A DNA stretch of 63,484 nucleotides from Ruminococcus flavefaciens (GCF_900143025.1 NZ_FRCT01000014.1:22371-85854), one strand, 5' to 3'. Shown: positions 35,966-43,347, numbered from the stretch's first letter. Notes: a model not told the origin generated them from the letters alone. Made by a program: numbers and translations.

Positions 35966-36103
35966 TTATTTCTCGGTATCAGCTGTGATATTGTCTTTTG
36001 ATTCTGTTTCGGGATAAAACACCAATTTCCCTGTTTCTGTACTAATGAAATACATATCATTTTCAAACAGCTTTCTCAGCAAGCTAATGGAACTCTTTAT
36101 CAT
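35966..36103 (-). CDS. Small protein of 45 residues, second gene of a peptide operon
   Basis: The peptide begins MIKSSISLLRKLFENDMYFI, a short amphipathic basic segment, then a middle segment STETGKLVFYPE, and ends in an acidic tail (TESKDNITADTEK). AAGGTG lies upstream of the ATG and a strong terminator follows directly. It contains no Cys. The layout (basic amphipathic start, short core, acidic tail) recalls precursors of signalling peptides, but no processing protease or exporter is nearby and I do not recognise a family. Supported as a gene by RBS, terminator and operon context rather than by homology. Confidence 0.6.
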   Translation of the reverse strand: MIKSSISLLRKLFENDMYFISTETGKLVFYPETESKDNITADTEK

Positions 36104-36169
36104 CTTAACCAACACCTTTTTATATTTCTTATGACAAATAGTATTTAGGAGGTTTTTATGCAGTTTACT

Positions 36170-36256
36170 TCAACATCGTCCCGTACTGCACATTCGGTCT
36201 GTCCCCCTGACGATAGAGCGGAGCATACCAAGCATACAGGATATTCTGTTTTTCAT
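36170..36256 (-). CDS. Small Cys-containing peptide of 28 residues, first gene of a peptide operon
   Basis: The peptide starts MKNRISCMLGMLRSIVRG and ends TDRMCSTGRC: three Cys, with a C-x4-C at the very C-terminus, and net positive charge. An AAAGGAGTGG site and a promoter with 17-base spacing precede it; the 45-residue gene follows after 66 bases. Possible roles are a leader or regulatory peptide, a signalling peptide, or a modified peptide; nothing in the sequence decides. An overlapping plus-strand reading also has an RBS-like sequence but no promoter or terminator, so the minus strand is preferred. Confidence 0.55.
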   Translation of the reverse strand: MKNRISCMLGMLRSIVRGTDRMCSTGRC

Positions 36257-36287
36257 TTTAACCACTCCTTTCGTTTGATGTGACTTT

Positions 36288-36316
36288 AGTATATCACACA
36301 GAAAGGAACTTGTCCA
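36288..36316 (-). promoter_or_regulatory. Predicted promoter of the two-peptide operon
   Basis: On the minus strand TGGACA (36311-36316), 17-base spacer, TATACT (36288-36293), about 30 bases before the first peptide start codon. Confidence 0.65.
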
Positions 36317-36416
36317 ATGCTAAAAATCCATTGCAGATTATAGAAAAAAGCTATATCTGCCGCCCTTGAAATACTGATGTGCATATGATATACTTATTAA
36401 ACAGGTAGGAATTGAC

Positions 36417-36719
36417 TTACAGCTTTGTGCTTGCAAGACTTACAATATATGCGGCATGACCGCCCTCGATATTGTAAACGTCATATCCGCGGTCTTCAAG
36501 TATCTCGGCTACTTCTTCGCTGAGATCGCCTGTTCTGCACAGGACGTAGACAGGCTTGTCTTTCGGGAGCTTTGAAAGTCCCGCAGAAATCTCGTCAAAG
36601 GGCACATTTACCGCGCCCTTTATACCGCTTCTTTCAAATTCTTCGCGGCTTCTTATGTCAAGAAGAAGCACTTTTTCCGTATCAAGTGCGGTGATCTCTG
36701 CTGCATTTATACTTTTCAT
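36417..36719 (-). CDS. Single-domain rhodanese
   Basis: A 100-residue rhodanese-fold protein: LLLDIRSREEFERSGIKGAV near the N-terminus and an active-site loop CRTGDLS with the persulfide-forming Cys, then GYDVYNIEGGHAAY. It transfers sulfane sulfur, probably to or from a ThiS/MoaD-type carrier activated by the E1-like enzyme encoded divergently 25 bases away. The loop CRTGDLS is one residue off the common CxxGxRS form. Cytoplasmic; no signal peptide. Confidence 0.9.
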   Translation of the reverse strand: MKSINAAEITALDTEKVLLLDIRSREEFERSGIKGAVNVPFDEISAGLSKLPKDKPVYVLCRTGDLSEEVAEILEDRGYDVYNIEGGHAAYIVSLASTKL

Positions 36720-36744
36720 ATCAATTTCCTTTCAGGAGGCAAAA

Positions 36745-37551
36745 ATGGCTTTAACAGACGAACAGCTCGAACGCTATTCGAGACATATCACATTAAAAGA
36801 AATAGGCGTGAGAGGACAGAAAAAGCTTCTCGCCGCAAAGGTGCTCATCATAGGCGCAGGCGGTCTCGGCGCTCCTACCGCAATGTACCTCGCAGCCGCA
36901 GGTGTGGGAACTATCGGCATCGCCGACTGCGACAATGTGGAGCTTTCAAACCTGCAAAGGCAGATAATACATACCACCAATGATGTGGGCAAATCTAAAG
37001 TGCAGTCCGCAGCCGAAGCTATAAAAGCTTTAAATCCCGATGTTACGGTAAAAAACTACCACGAATATGTAAACAGCAAGAATATCGCAAATATGATAGC
37101 CGATTATGATTTTATTATCGACGGTGCGGACAACTTTCCAACAAAGTTTCTCATAAATGATGCCTGTGTTCTCGGACACAAGCCCTTTTGTCACGCAGGG
37201 ATACTACGATTTGAGGGGCAGCTTATGACATACGTCCCCGATAAAAGTCCCTGTTATCGCTGTATTTTTGAAGCTCCGCCGCCGAAAGACGCAGTACCCA
37301 GCTGCCGCGAAGCAGGAGTCATAGGCGCAATGGCAGGTATCATAGGTTCCATGCAGGCTCTTGAAGCTGTGAAATACATCACAGGTCAGGGAGAACTGCT
37401 GACAGGAAGTATGCTCATATTTGACGGACTTAAAATGGAATGGCGCAAGATAAAGCTGCCGAAAAGAGTACCTACCTGTCCGATATGCGGCGATAATCCG
37501 ACAATAACCGAAGTTTTTGACGAGGAACAGCAGACTTGCTCACTTGGATGA
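36745..37551 (+). CDS. MoeB/ThiF-family adenylyltransferase (E1-like)
   Basis: A 268-residue E1-like enzyme that adenylates the C-terminal Gly of a ubiquitin-like sulfur carrier. Motifs: YSRHITLKEIGVRGQKKL, the nucleotide loop GAGGLGAPTAMYLAAAGVG, the D..E.SNLQRQ arginine region, and two CxxC zinc pairs (CYRC and CPIC). A crossover-loop Cys is present in the CREAG region. No ThiS or MoaD gene is in the window, so the partner carrier is unknown. The ATG at 36745 follows CAGGAGG; an in-frame upstream extension runs through the rhodanese gene and is not real. Confidence 0.92.
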   Translation: MALTDEQLERYSRHITLKEIGVRGQKKLLAAKVLIIGAGGLGAPTAMYLAAAGVGTIGIADCDNVELSNLQRQIIHTTNDVGKSKVQSAAEAIKALNPDVTVKNYHEYVNSKNIANMIADYDFIIDGADNFPTKFLINDACVLGHKPFCHAGILRFEGQLMTYVPDKSPCYRCIFEAPPPKDAVPSCREAGVIGAMAGIIGSMQALEAVKYITGQGELLTGSMLIFDGLKMEWRKIKLPKRVPTCPICGDNPTITEVFDEEQQTCSLG

Positions 37552-38298
37552 AGTCAGATCCTTTACTATCTCCCCTGCTATGAGCAGTCCTGCCACCGCA
37601 GGAACAAATGCTGTACTTCCGGGGATATCGCGGCGTTCAGTGCATTTATGCTGTGCCCCAGGAGGGCATATGCAGTGAGTGCGGCAACTGATAGACATAT
37701 CCTCGATAGGTCTTATGGGCTGCTCGTCCGAGTAAACGACTTTGAGCCTTTTTACTCCCCGCTTTCTGAGCTCATGGCGCATGACACGGGCAAGCGGACA
37801 GACCTGTGTATCATAGATATCCGCTATTTTCAGCCTTCCTGCGTCTATTTTATTGCCTGCTCCCATTGCGCTTATTATCGGTACTCCGAGACTCTGTGAG
37901 CGCATTATCAGTTCCAGCTTTGCGGTTACGGTATCAACTGCGTCAACAACGTAATCATATTCATCAAACAAAAAATCATCGGCGTTTTCGGGCAGAAAAA
38001 AGCACTTGTGTATACGGATATCCGCATCGGGATTTATCTCCTGCATTCGCTCTGCCATGACCTCAGCCTTGTATTTGCCCACAGTTTTTCTTGTGGCAAG
38101 TATCTGGCGGTTAAGATTGGTAAGGCACACCTTATCGTCGTCGATAAGTTCAAAATGTCCCACACCGCTGCGTACCAGAGCTTCGCATACGTATCCGCCT
38201 ACACCGCCGATACCAAATACCGCCACTCTCGACTCAGAGAGCTTTTTTATTGCTTCTTCACCGTAAAGAAGCTGTGTTCTCGAAAACTGATTCAACAT
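37540..38298 (-). CDS. tcdA: tRNA threonylcarbamoyladenosine dehydratase (TcdA/CsdL)
   Basis: A 252-residue E1-superfamily protein that cyclises t6A to ct6A in tRNA using ATP. Motifs: QFSRTQLLYGEEAIKKL, GIGGVGGYVCEALVRSGVG, DDDKVCLTNLNRQ, VVDAVDTVTAKLELI and the late GSTAFVPAVAGLLIAGEIV. It lacks the zinc CxxC pairs of MoeB and differs from its neighbour, as TcdA should. Its 3' end overlaps the moeB-like gene tail to tail by 12 bases. The start at 38298 follows GGGTGAG; an in-frame GTG three codons earlier is possible. Confidence 0.92.
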   Translation of the reverse strand: MLNQFSRTQLLYGEEAIKKLSESRVAVFGIGGVGGYVCEALVRSGVGHFELIDDDKVCLTNLNRQILATRKTVGKYKAEVMAERMQEINPDADIRIHKCFFLPENADDFLFDEYDYVVDAVDTVTAKLELIMRSQSLGVPIISAMGAGNKIDAGRLKIADIYDTQVCPLARVMRHELRKRGVKRLKVVYSDEQPIRPIEDMSISCRTHCICPPGAQHKCTERRDIPGSTAFVPAVAGLLIAGEIVKDLTSSK

Positions 38299-38391
38299 TT
38301 GTCTCACCCGATATCATAGTATTTTTATAGTTATAATATGATTATATAACCGCTTAGAGTAAATGTCAATAACCAATTCATAGAAAACATA

Positions 38392-38420
38392 TTGACAAAG
38401 TATGCTAATTATAGTATAAT
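38392..38420 (+). promoter_or_regulatory. Strong predicted promoter of the gamma-glutamyl ligase operon
   Basis: Consensus TTGACA (38392-38397), 17-base spacer, consensus TATAAT (38415-38420). The leader RNA that follows is about 165 bases and contains a leader peptide and a terminator. Confidence 0.9.
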
Positions 38421-38461
38421 ATAACATAGTAAAACAGTATGTATTGACGGAGGTGTTTGTT

Positions 38462-38524
38462 ATGCAGGGACATATGTGTAAAATGAATATTTGCATAACG
38501 AGCCCCGCGCTTTCTGTATCATAG
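38462..38524 (+). CDS. Leader peptide with Cys and Met codons (20 residues)
   Basis: An ATG preceded by GGAGGTG opens a 20-codon frame beginning MQGHMCKMNICITS and ending in TAG. It has two Cys and three Met codons in the first 11. A terminator hairpin begins 23 bases after its stop codon and the structural genes lie just beyond. This is the layout of a transcription attenuator sensing charged tRNA-Cys (or Met). The downstream operon encodes cysteine-ligating enzymes, which makes Cys the natural signal. No homology is claimed. Confidence 0.65.
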   Translation: MQGHMCKMNICITSPALSVS

Positions 38525-38546
38525 GCTTTTTCTGCCTGTAAGCAAC

Positions 38547-38577
38547 AGTCTGCCGCGGTGGCAGACTATTTTTATTT
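38547..38577 (+). terminator. Attenuator terminator ahead of the gamma-glutamyl ligase operon
   Basis: Arms AGTCTGCC (38547-38554) and GGCAGACT (38560-38567), loop GCGGT, then ATTTTTATTT. It stands between the promoter and the first structural gene. An upstream copy of TCTGCC (38531-38536) could pair with the 3' arm, and CCGCG near 38505 could pair with CGCGG in the loop, giving competing folds. Confidence 0.85.
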
Positions 38578-38591
38578 GCAGGAGGAATAAT

Positions 38592-38837
38592 ATGAAAAGG
38601 ATCGAAGTAATATCACTTGACAGAATAGGTCTGGTAGGCGAAATATCCAATGTCATCAGACGGCTGAACGGCAACATTATAACTCATACAGCTAATGTAG
38701 TGACAGATGAAAAGAATACCCTCGTTTCACATTTTACCGCAGATATCCACTTTGAGACTGCTTCCGAAGATGAAGCTGTTTCACGCAGGCTCCGCAGGAT
38801 AAAAAATGTGCGTCAGGTAAGAATTACAGATATTTGA
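38592..38837 (+). CDS. Small ACT-domain protein
   Basis: An 81-residue stand-alone ACT domain (KRIEVISLDRIGLVGEISNV, then VVTDEKNTLVSHFTADIHFE). ACT domains bind amino acids and regulate enzymes or transcription. Being the first structural gene after an attenuator and before two amino-acid ligases, it may act as an allosteric subunit sensing the substrate amino acid. AGGAGGAA precedes the ATG. Confidence 0.85.
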   Translation: MKRIEVISLDRIGLVGEISNVIRRLNGNIITHTANVVTDEKNTLVSHFTADIHFETASEDEAVSRRLRRIKNVRQVRITDI

Positions 38838-38847
38838 GGTGATAGCT

Positions 38848-40230
38848 ATGAATGAAAACATTAGAAAAGCAATATACGATAAATACATAGCTCCTACCAA
38901 AAAAGAGCGCCCAGACTATATCGGAGTTGAGATTGAAATGCCAGTCGTGAACCTAAGCGGACAGCCTGTTGATGAGGCTGTGTCCATTGAGACTGCCGAA
39001 AGCTTTATCAGACACTTCGGCTTCATTGAAGCAGGCAGGGGCGCAGACGGCAATATAACCTCTGCAAAGCATGAACCAACCGGCGATATACTGTCATTTG
39101 ACTGCTGCTATTCCAATCTTGAATTATCCTTTGGCAAAGCGGCAGATCTATTTGAAATCAAGTCACGTTTTGAGAAATACTGCCGTTTTCTCAATGCTGA
39201 ATTCTCAAAGCACGGCTATACTCTCACAGGTATGGGCGTTAATCCAAATGCGGATATAAACCACAACCAGCCTATACAGAACGAACGCTACCGTATGCTT
39301 TACCACTATCTGCACTCCTATCCGCTGCATAAAAATGAAGTTGCGATGCGTTTCCATGAACGCCCCGATTTCGGTACATTCACCAGTGCCTCACAGGTGC
39401 AGCTCGATGTGAGATACGACGAGCTTACAGATGTTATCAACGTTTTCGGACTTCTTGAACCATATAAGGCTCTGCTGTTTGCAAATTCCTATCTGCCCGA
39501 TTATCCCGACTTTCTCTGCGTGAGAAATATGCTGTGGGAGCACAGTATGCAGGGCTATAATCCCCATAATGTGGGAATGTTCGGCAAGAAGGTCTCCAGT
39601 ATAGACGAGCTTATCGACTACATAGGTACACAGTCCATTTACTGCACTATGCGCGACGGAAAATATATTGATTTTACACCTCTGACTTTAGATGAATTCT
39701 TCTCCCGTAAAGCTGTTGAGGGAGAATATTTTGACGGGGAAAAGTATCAGAAAATAACTTTTGCTCCCGATATAAGCGATCTTGAATATCTCCGCACATT
39801 CAAATTTGAGGATCTGACATTCAGAGGTACTATCGAATACAGGAGCTCATGCTGTCAGCCGCTTTCCGAGTCTCTGACAGTTGCGGCATTCCACACGGGT
39901 CTGAAGGAAAAGCTGTACGAGCTGAAAGAGATACTTGAAAACGATAATGTCATCTACTCCCACGGCTTTAATGCATTAGAGCTTCAGAAGCTGCTGTCGA
40001 AGCGCAGCCAGCCCTATTTCATTGACGAAAACAGCATAGAAAAGCAGCTTATCCGTATTCTTGACCTTTCGGCAGAGGGACTGAAACAGCGTGATCTGGG
40101 GGAGGAAATACTGCTTGCTCCTCTGTATGAAAGAGCGCAAGGACATACCAATCCAGCCAGAACTATGCTTGAAGGGATCAAAAAATGTATCCCCATGATA
40201 AACTACATTAAGCAGTATGCTGCTATCTGA
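38848..40230 (+). CDS. Glutamate-cysteine ligase family 2 (GCS2-like) enzyme
   Basis: A 460-residue member of the plant/proteobacterial-type gamma-glutamylcysteine synthetase superfamily. Conserved elements: YIGVEIEMPVVN (metal-binding acidic pair), SFDCCYSNLELSFGKA (second metal and substrate strand), LTGMGVNPNADINHNQPIQN, RFHERPDFGTFTSASQVQLD, and FRGTIEYRSSCCQPLSESLT. The family joins the gamma-carboxylate of glutamate to cysteine or another amine (GshA, EgtA). The exact acceptor cannot be read from sequence. GAGGTG precedes ATG at 38848. It is followed by a second ligase of a different family, an uncommon pairing. Confidence 0.85.
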   Translation: MNENIRKAIYDKYIAPTKKERPDYIGVEIEMPVVNLSGQPVDEAVSIETAESFIRHFGFIEAGRGADGNITSAKHEPTGDILSFDCCYSNLELSFGKAADLFEIKSRFEKYCRFLNAEFSKHGYTLTGMGVNPNADINHNQPIQNERYRMLYHYLHSYPLHKNEVAMRFHERPDFGTFTSASQVQLDVRYDELTDVINVFGLLEPYKALLFANSYLPDYPDFLCVRNMLWEHSMQGYNPHNVGMFGKKVSSIDELIDYIGTQSIYCTMRDGKYIDFTPLTLDEFFSRKAVEGEYFDGEKYQKITFAPDISDLEYLRTFKFEDLTFRGTIEYRSSCCQPLSESLTVAAFHTGLKEKLYELKEILENDNVIYSHGFNALELQKLLSKRSQPYFIDENSIEKQLIRILDLSAEGLKQRDLGEEILLAPLYERAQGHTNPARTMLEGIKKCIPMINYIKQYAAI

Positions 40231-40243
40231 AAAGGTGATAAAT

Positions 40244-41392
40244 ATGACCACAAACAAATATTACTACAGCGGAAAGTTCGGCATTGAACGCGAAACTCTA
40301 CGCGTGGACAGTCAGTGCAGACTTGCACGGACTCCCCACCCTTTCGGCAATGACGAGCATATCACCCGTGATTTCTGCGAGAACCAGATAGAGCTTGTAA
40401 CGCCTGTCTGTCACAGTGTTGACGAGGCTGTTAAAGTACTTGCCGAGCTTGATAAAAGGACCCGTGAGGAGCTTGCTAAAAACGGCGAGAGCATATGGCT
40501 GTACAGCAATCCTCCCCACTTCGACAGCGAGGACGATATTCCTATTGCAGACTTTATCGGCGACCATTCCTCGAAGCGGGCTTACCGTGAAGTTTTACAG
40601 CAGAAATACGGCAAAAAGCTTATGCTTTTCTCGGGAATACACTTCAATTTTTCGTTTGCAGAGGAATTCCTACGCGAACTGAATACAAATAACGAGGACT
40701 TCCATACATTCCGCAACGAGCTGTATCTCAGGCTTTACAAGCAGCTTATGGTGCATAGCTGGCTGCTTGTACTGCTTACGGCGGCAAGTCCTTACTATGA
40801 CGCTTCACTTGACAAGGACGGAAAAAGCGGTATAATTATGAGTGAGTATTCGTCCCTGAGAAACAGCAGACGCGGCTACTGGAACAAATTCCTGCCAATA
40901 CTCGACCACAGGAGCTTAAAGACGTTCGCAGGCAGTATCAAGAAGCATATCGTGACAGGTTCGCTGTATTCCGTAAGCGAGCTGTATCTGCCTATACGCC
41001 TTAAACCAAAGGGCGTGAACAGTTTCGAAAATCTTGCTGCAAACGGTGTTGACCATATCGAACTGAGAATGTTTGACCTTAATCCGTCCGCACCTCTCGG
41101 TATCGACAGCAGAGACCTTGAATTTGCACATCTGCTCATACTGTATCTGCTATCGCAGCCTGATTTTGATCTCACTCCTGAGTTGCAGGAAAAGGCGGTC
41201 CGCGATCATCAAAATGCAGCGCTTCTTGAACCCGATACAAAGCTTTTGGAGCATGGAACAGAAGTTATTGAGAGCATGGAAAAGCATTTCTCGGAAAACG
41301 AAAAAGCTATTGAAATAATTGCATTTGAAAAAGAAAAAATACTCGTCAGAAATCATTTCAAATCCTCGATCGTTTCAGCTTCTGCAAAGTAA
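40244..41392 (+). CDS. GshA-type (group 1) glutamate-cysteine ligase
   Basis: A 382-residue enzyme with the hallmarks of the GshA/GshF N-terminal ligase: GKFGIERETLRVDSQCRLAR, TPHPFG, ITRDFCENQIELVTPVCHS, LMLFSGIHFNFSF, LVLLTAASPYYDAS and LRMFDLNPSAPLGI. It should form gamma-glutamylcysteine (or a related gamma-glutamyl amide) with ATP. It is shorter than E. coli GshA (about 518) and has no fused GshB. AAGGTG precedes the ATG at 40244, 13 bases past the previous gene. The Met at 40217 is out of favour because it lies inside the upstream gene. Confidence 0.88.
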   Translation: MTTNKYYYSGKFGIERETLRVDSQCRLARTPHPFGNDEHITRDFCENQIELVTPVCHSVDEAVKVLAELDKRTREELAKNGESIWLYSNPPHFDSEDDIPIADFIGDHSSKRAYREVLQQKYGKKLMLFSGIHFNFSFAEEFLRELNTNNEDFHTFRNELYLRLYKQLMVHSWLLVLLTAASPYYDASLDKDGKSGIIMSEYSSLRNSRRGYWNKFLPILDHRSLKTFAGSIKKHIVTGSLYSVSELYLPIRLKPKGVNSFENLAANGVDHIELRMFDLNPSAPLGIDSRDLEFAHLLILYLLSQPDFDLTPELQEKAVRDHQNAALLEPDTKLLEHGTEVIESMEKHFSENEKAIEIIAFEKEKILVRNHFKSSIVSASAK

Positions 41393-41420
41393 TTACGAAT
41401 TATACAAGGCGGTGACATAA

Positions 41421-42179
41421 ATGTGCGAGCTTCTCGGCTTCACTTCAGAAATAAACACGGATATATCTGACTATCTCAGAGCCTTTTTTACTCACAGCGA
41501 AAACAACCCTCACGGCTGGGGAATGATGTACGAAAACGGCGGCAGGATCATTCTGAAAGAGCCTGTATGTGCCAACGAAAGCAGCTTTCTCGGTGATATG
41601 ATAGACAGCTTTGCTCCGCAGAAAAACCTCCTCGCACATATAAGATTTGCCACTGTCGGCTCAATAAACGAAAATAACTGCCACCCTTTCACGGACACTG
41701 ATATATCCGGCAGAGAGTGGACTCTTATCCACAACGGAACTATATTCAACGGCAGACATAATCACCGATATTCTGCCGCGCAGCATGGCGATACGGACTC
41801 CGAGCGCTTTTTCCTTTCACTTCTTGATGCTATGAACGAGCATATCTCACGAGCTGTTCCCAATGAGCGTGAACGCTTTGAGATAGTCAATAACTTCATA
41901 GTCGAAAACGCTCCGCGCAACAAGCTTAATTTGATGATATACGACGGAGATATGCTCTATGTACACAAAAATCTGAAAAACACACTTTGCTTCAAGCGGC
42001 TTGAAAACGGCATTATCTTTGCTACAAAGCCCCTTGACAACGGTGTTTGGATACCGTTCCCAATGGCACAGGTCATCGCCTATAAGCACGGTCATGAGGT
42101 CTACAGAGGCGACCGCCACAAAGGCACTTTTGTTCCGCCGCTTGAGTATATCACGGCGATGGACGCAATGTATATATGA
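41421..42179 (+). CDS. Class II glutamine amidotransferase (YafJ/EgtC-like)
   Basis: A 252-residue Ntn-hydrolase whose nucleophile Cys2 becomes N-terminal (MCELLGFTSEIN). Other active-site motifs: NNPHGWGMMYENGG, LLAHIRFATVGSINENNCHP and the IHNGTIFN oxyanion-hole Asn-Gly. Relatives hydrolyse gamma-glutamyl amides; EgtC removes the gamma-glutamyl group in ergothioneine synthesis after EgtA has added cysteine. Its position after two gamma-glutamyl ligases suggests it trims or transfers a gamma-glutamyl group in the same pathway. No synthetase domain is attached. Confidence 0.88.
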   Translation: MCELLGFTSEINTDISDYLRAFFTHSENNPHGWGMMYENGGRIILKEPVCANESSFLGDMIDSFAPQKNLLAHIRFATVGSINENNCHPFTDTDISGREWTLIHNGTIFNGRHNHRYSAAQHGDTDSERFFLSLLDAMNEHISRAVPNERERFEIVNNFIVENAPRNKLNLMIYDGDMLYVHKNLKNTLCFKRLENGIIFATKPLDNGVWIPFPMAQVIAYKHGHEVYRGDRHKGTFVPPLEYITAMDAMYI

Positions 42180-42187
42180 GGTGAATT

Positions 42188-42637
42188 ATGAGCTATAATT
42201 TCTACGGCTGGGAAACAGCTTTGGTACCTGCCATAAATAACGACTTCAAGGGCATAGATACGCCCCGTAAGTTATATGACGCACTTACGGAAATATGGTG
42301 CGAATACACCTGTGCTCCACGACTTCGCACTAAATGGAGCAAAGATAATTTAACTCTGGGGCAGTGCTCCATAACCGCTTTTTTAGCGCAGGATATCTTC
42401 GGTGGAAAGGTTTACGGCGTTCTCCGTCCTGCAGGTAATTATCACTGCTACAATGTTGTGGGAGATGTAGTCTTTGACCTGACAAGCGAACAGTTCGGCA
42501 GTGAAAAGCTTGACTATACCAACAATCCCGAGCAATTCAGAGAAAGCCACTTCTCAAAAGCAGAAAAACGCGAGAGATATGAGTATCTCAAAGCAAAACT
42601 GAAAGAATTTACGGAGCAGAGATATGAGCGAAAATGA
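42188..42637 (+). CDS. YunG-like protein with possible Cys/His/Asp active site
   Basis: A 149-residue protein with a central pattern of LTLGQCSITAFLAQDIFGG, GNYHCYNVVGDVVFDLTSEQ. The order Cys, then His, then Asp in a compact alpha/beta region resembles papain/transglutaminase-like active sites, and the family includes B. subtilis YunG, of unknown function. It starts nine bases after the amidotransferase stop and overlaps the next gene by 14 bases. A peptidase or transferase acting on the pathway product is possible but not shown. Confidence 0.75.
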   Translation: MSYNFYGWETALVPAINNDFKGIDTPRKLYDALTEIWCEYTCAPRLRTKWSKDNLTLGQCSITAFLAQDIFGGKVYGVLRPAGNYHCYNVVGDVVFDLTSEQFGSEKLDYTNNPEQFRESHFSKAEKRERYEYLKAKLKEFTEQRYERK

Positions 42638-42833
42638 ACTCAGAAAAGCTGTTATTTCCGATGATGAACTATACTTCACCCATAACGGCAGAGATTACCT
42701 TTTATACGGCTGGAACCAGTGCGACGGCTATGTCCTGAGCCTTGAATGTGAGGGTGAGCTTGTATGGCAGTCACCACCTATGCTGAAATCAGCCTGTGCA
42801 GATGAATTTATAAGGTATTATTCCGAGCTTTGA
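42624..42833 (+). CDS. Hypothetical 69-residue protein, last gene of the ligase operon
   Basis: A small acidic protein starting MSENELRKAVISDDELYFTH, with DYLLYGWNQCDGYVLSLECE and a conserved-looking WQSPPMLKSACADEFI. I do not recognise the family. Overlap with the YunG-like gene implies translational coupling and a linked function. Confidence 0.65.
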   Translation: MSENELRKAVISDDELYFTHNGRDYLLYGWNQCDGYVLSLECEGELVWQSPPMLKSACADEFIRYYSEL

Positions 42834-42867
42834 CTTATATTCACATAAAACATACAACTGCAACAAT

Positions 42868-42903
42868 AAAGGAGAGCTGCTTTTATCCAAGCAGCTCTCC
42901 TTT
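42868..42903 (+). terminator. Bidirectional terminator between the ligase operon and Nudix gene
   Basis: AAAGGAGAGCTGCTT and AAGCAGCTCTCCTTT arms. The hairpin overlaps the last codons of the convergent Nudix gene. Confidence 0.9.
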
Positions 42904-43347
42904 ATATTCTCCGTTTTGTATTTTGAAGAAAAACTCACTGAAATCGTTTGTTTCAAATATTTGCATAAGCTCGCGCATATTCCATATCAGATTTGCTTTG
43001 TCGATGTCAGCTCTGTCGAGCCAGAAAACTCTGCCCTCCTCGGAGCTTTTCAGCTCGCCTTCAAACTGATCCGTTTTGTACAGCAAAACGATATAGCGTG
43101 TACCGTCCTCAAGTATCCAATCCTTGAAGCCGCAGGGCTGAGGATTATGTATCGTAAGTCCTGTTTCTTCCTTCATCTCGCGGATAACCGAGTCCAGCAG
43201 CGACTCGTCACTCTCTACATGACCGCCCGGAAATACCAGACCGCCCTTATACTTGTCCTTTAATCCTTGTTTTTGCTGAACAAGAACACGTTTTTCATCA
43301 TATATCAGACACATATTTGTCAGTTCGATTTTTGAAGATCTGTCCAT
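42883..43347 (-). CDS. Nudix hydrolase (MutT/NUDT1-like)
   Basis: A 154-residue Nudix protein. The box GGHVESDESLLDSVIREMKE continuing to ETGLT matches GX5EX7REUXEEXGU. The NMCLIYDEKRVLVQQKQGLK start and the FPGGHVE context resemble 8-oxo-dGTP or general nucleotide pyrophosphohydrolases. The stop codon lies inside a terminator hairpin shared with the convergent operon. Substrate not determinable. Confidence 0.92.
   Translation of the reverse strand: MDRSSKIELTNMCLIYDEKRVLVQQKQGLKDKYKGGLVFPGGHVESDESLLDSVIREMKEETGLTIHNPQPCGFKDWILEDGTRYIVLLYKTDQFEGELKSSEEGRVFWLDRADIDKANLIWNMRELMQIFETNDFSEFFFKIQNGEYKGELLG

Noticed and set aside
35966..36103. 45-residue peptide as an AgrD-like autoinducer precursor
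   Set aside because: The basic start and acidic tail are suggestive, but there is no Cys in the core and no AgrB-type protease nearby; left as unidentified.
36158..36283. 41-codon plus-strand ORF with AGGAGG five bases before ATG
   Set aside because: It overlaps the minus-strand 28-residue peptide. No promoter or terminator supports it, while the minus strand has a promoter, two RBS and a terminator. Not fully excluded.
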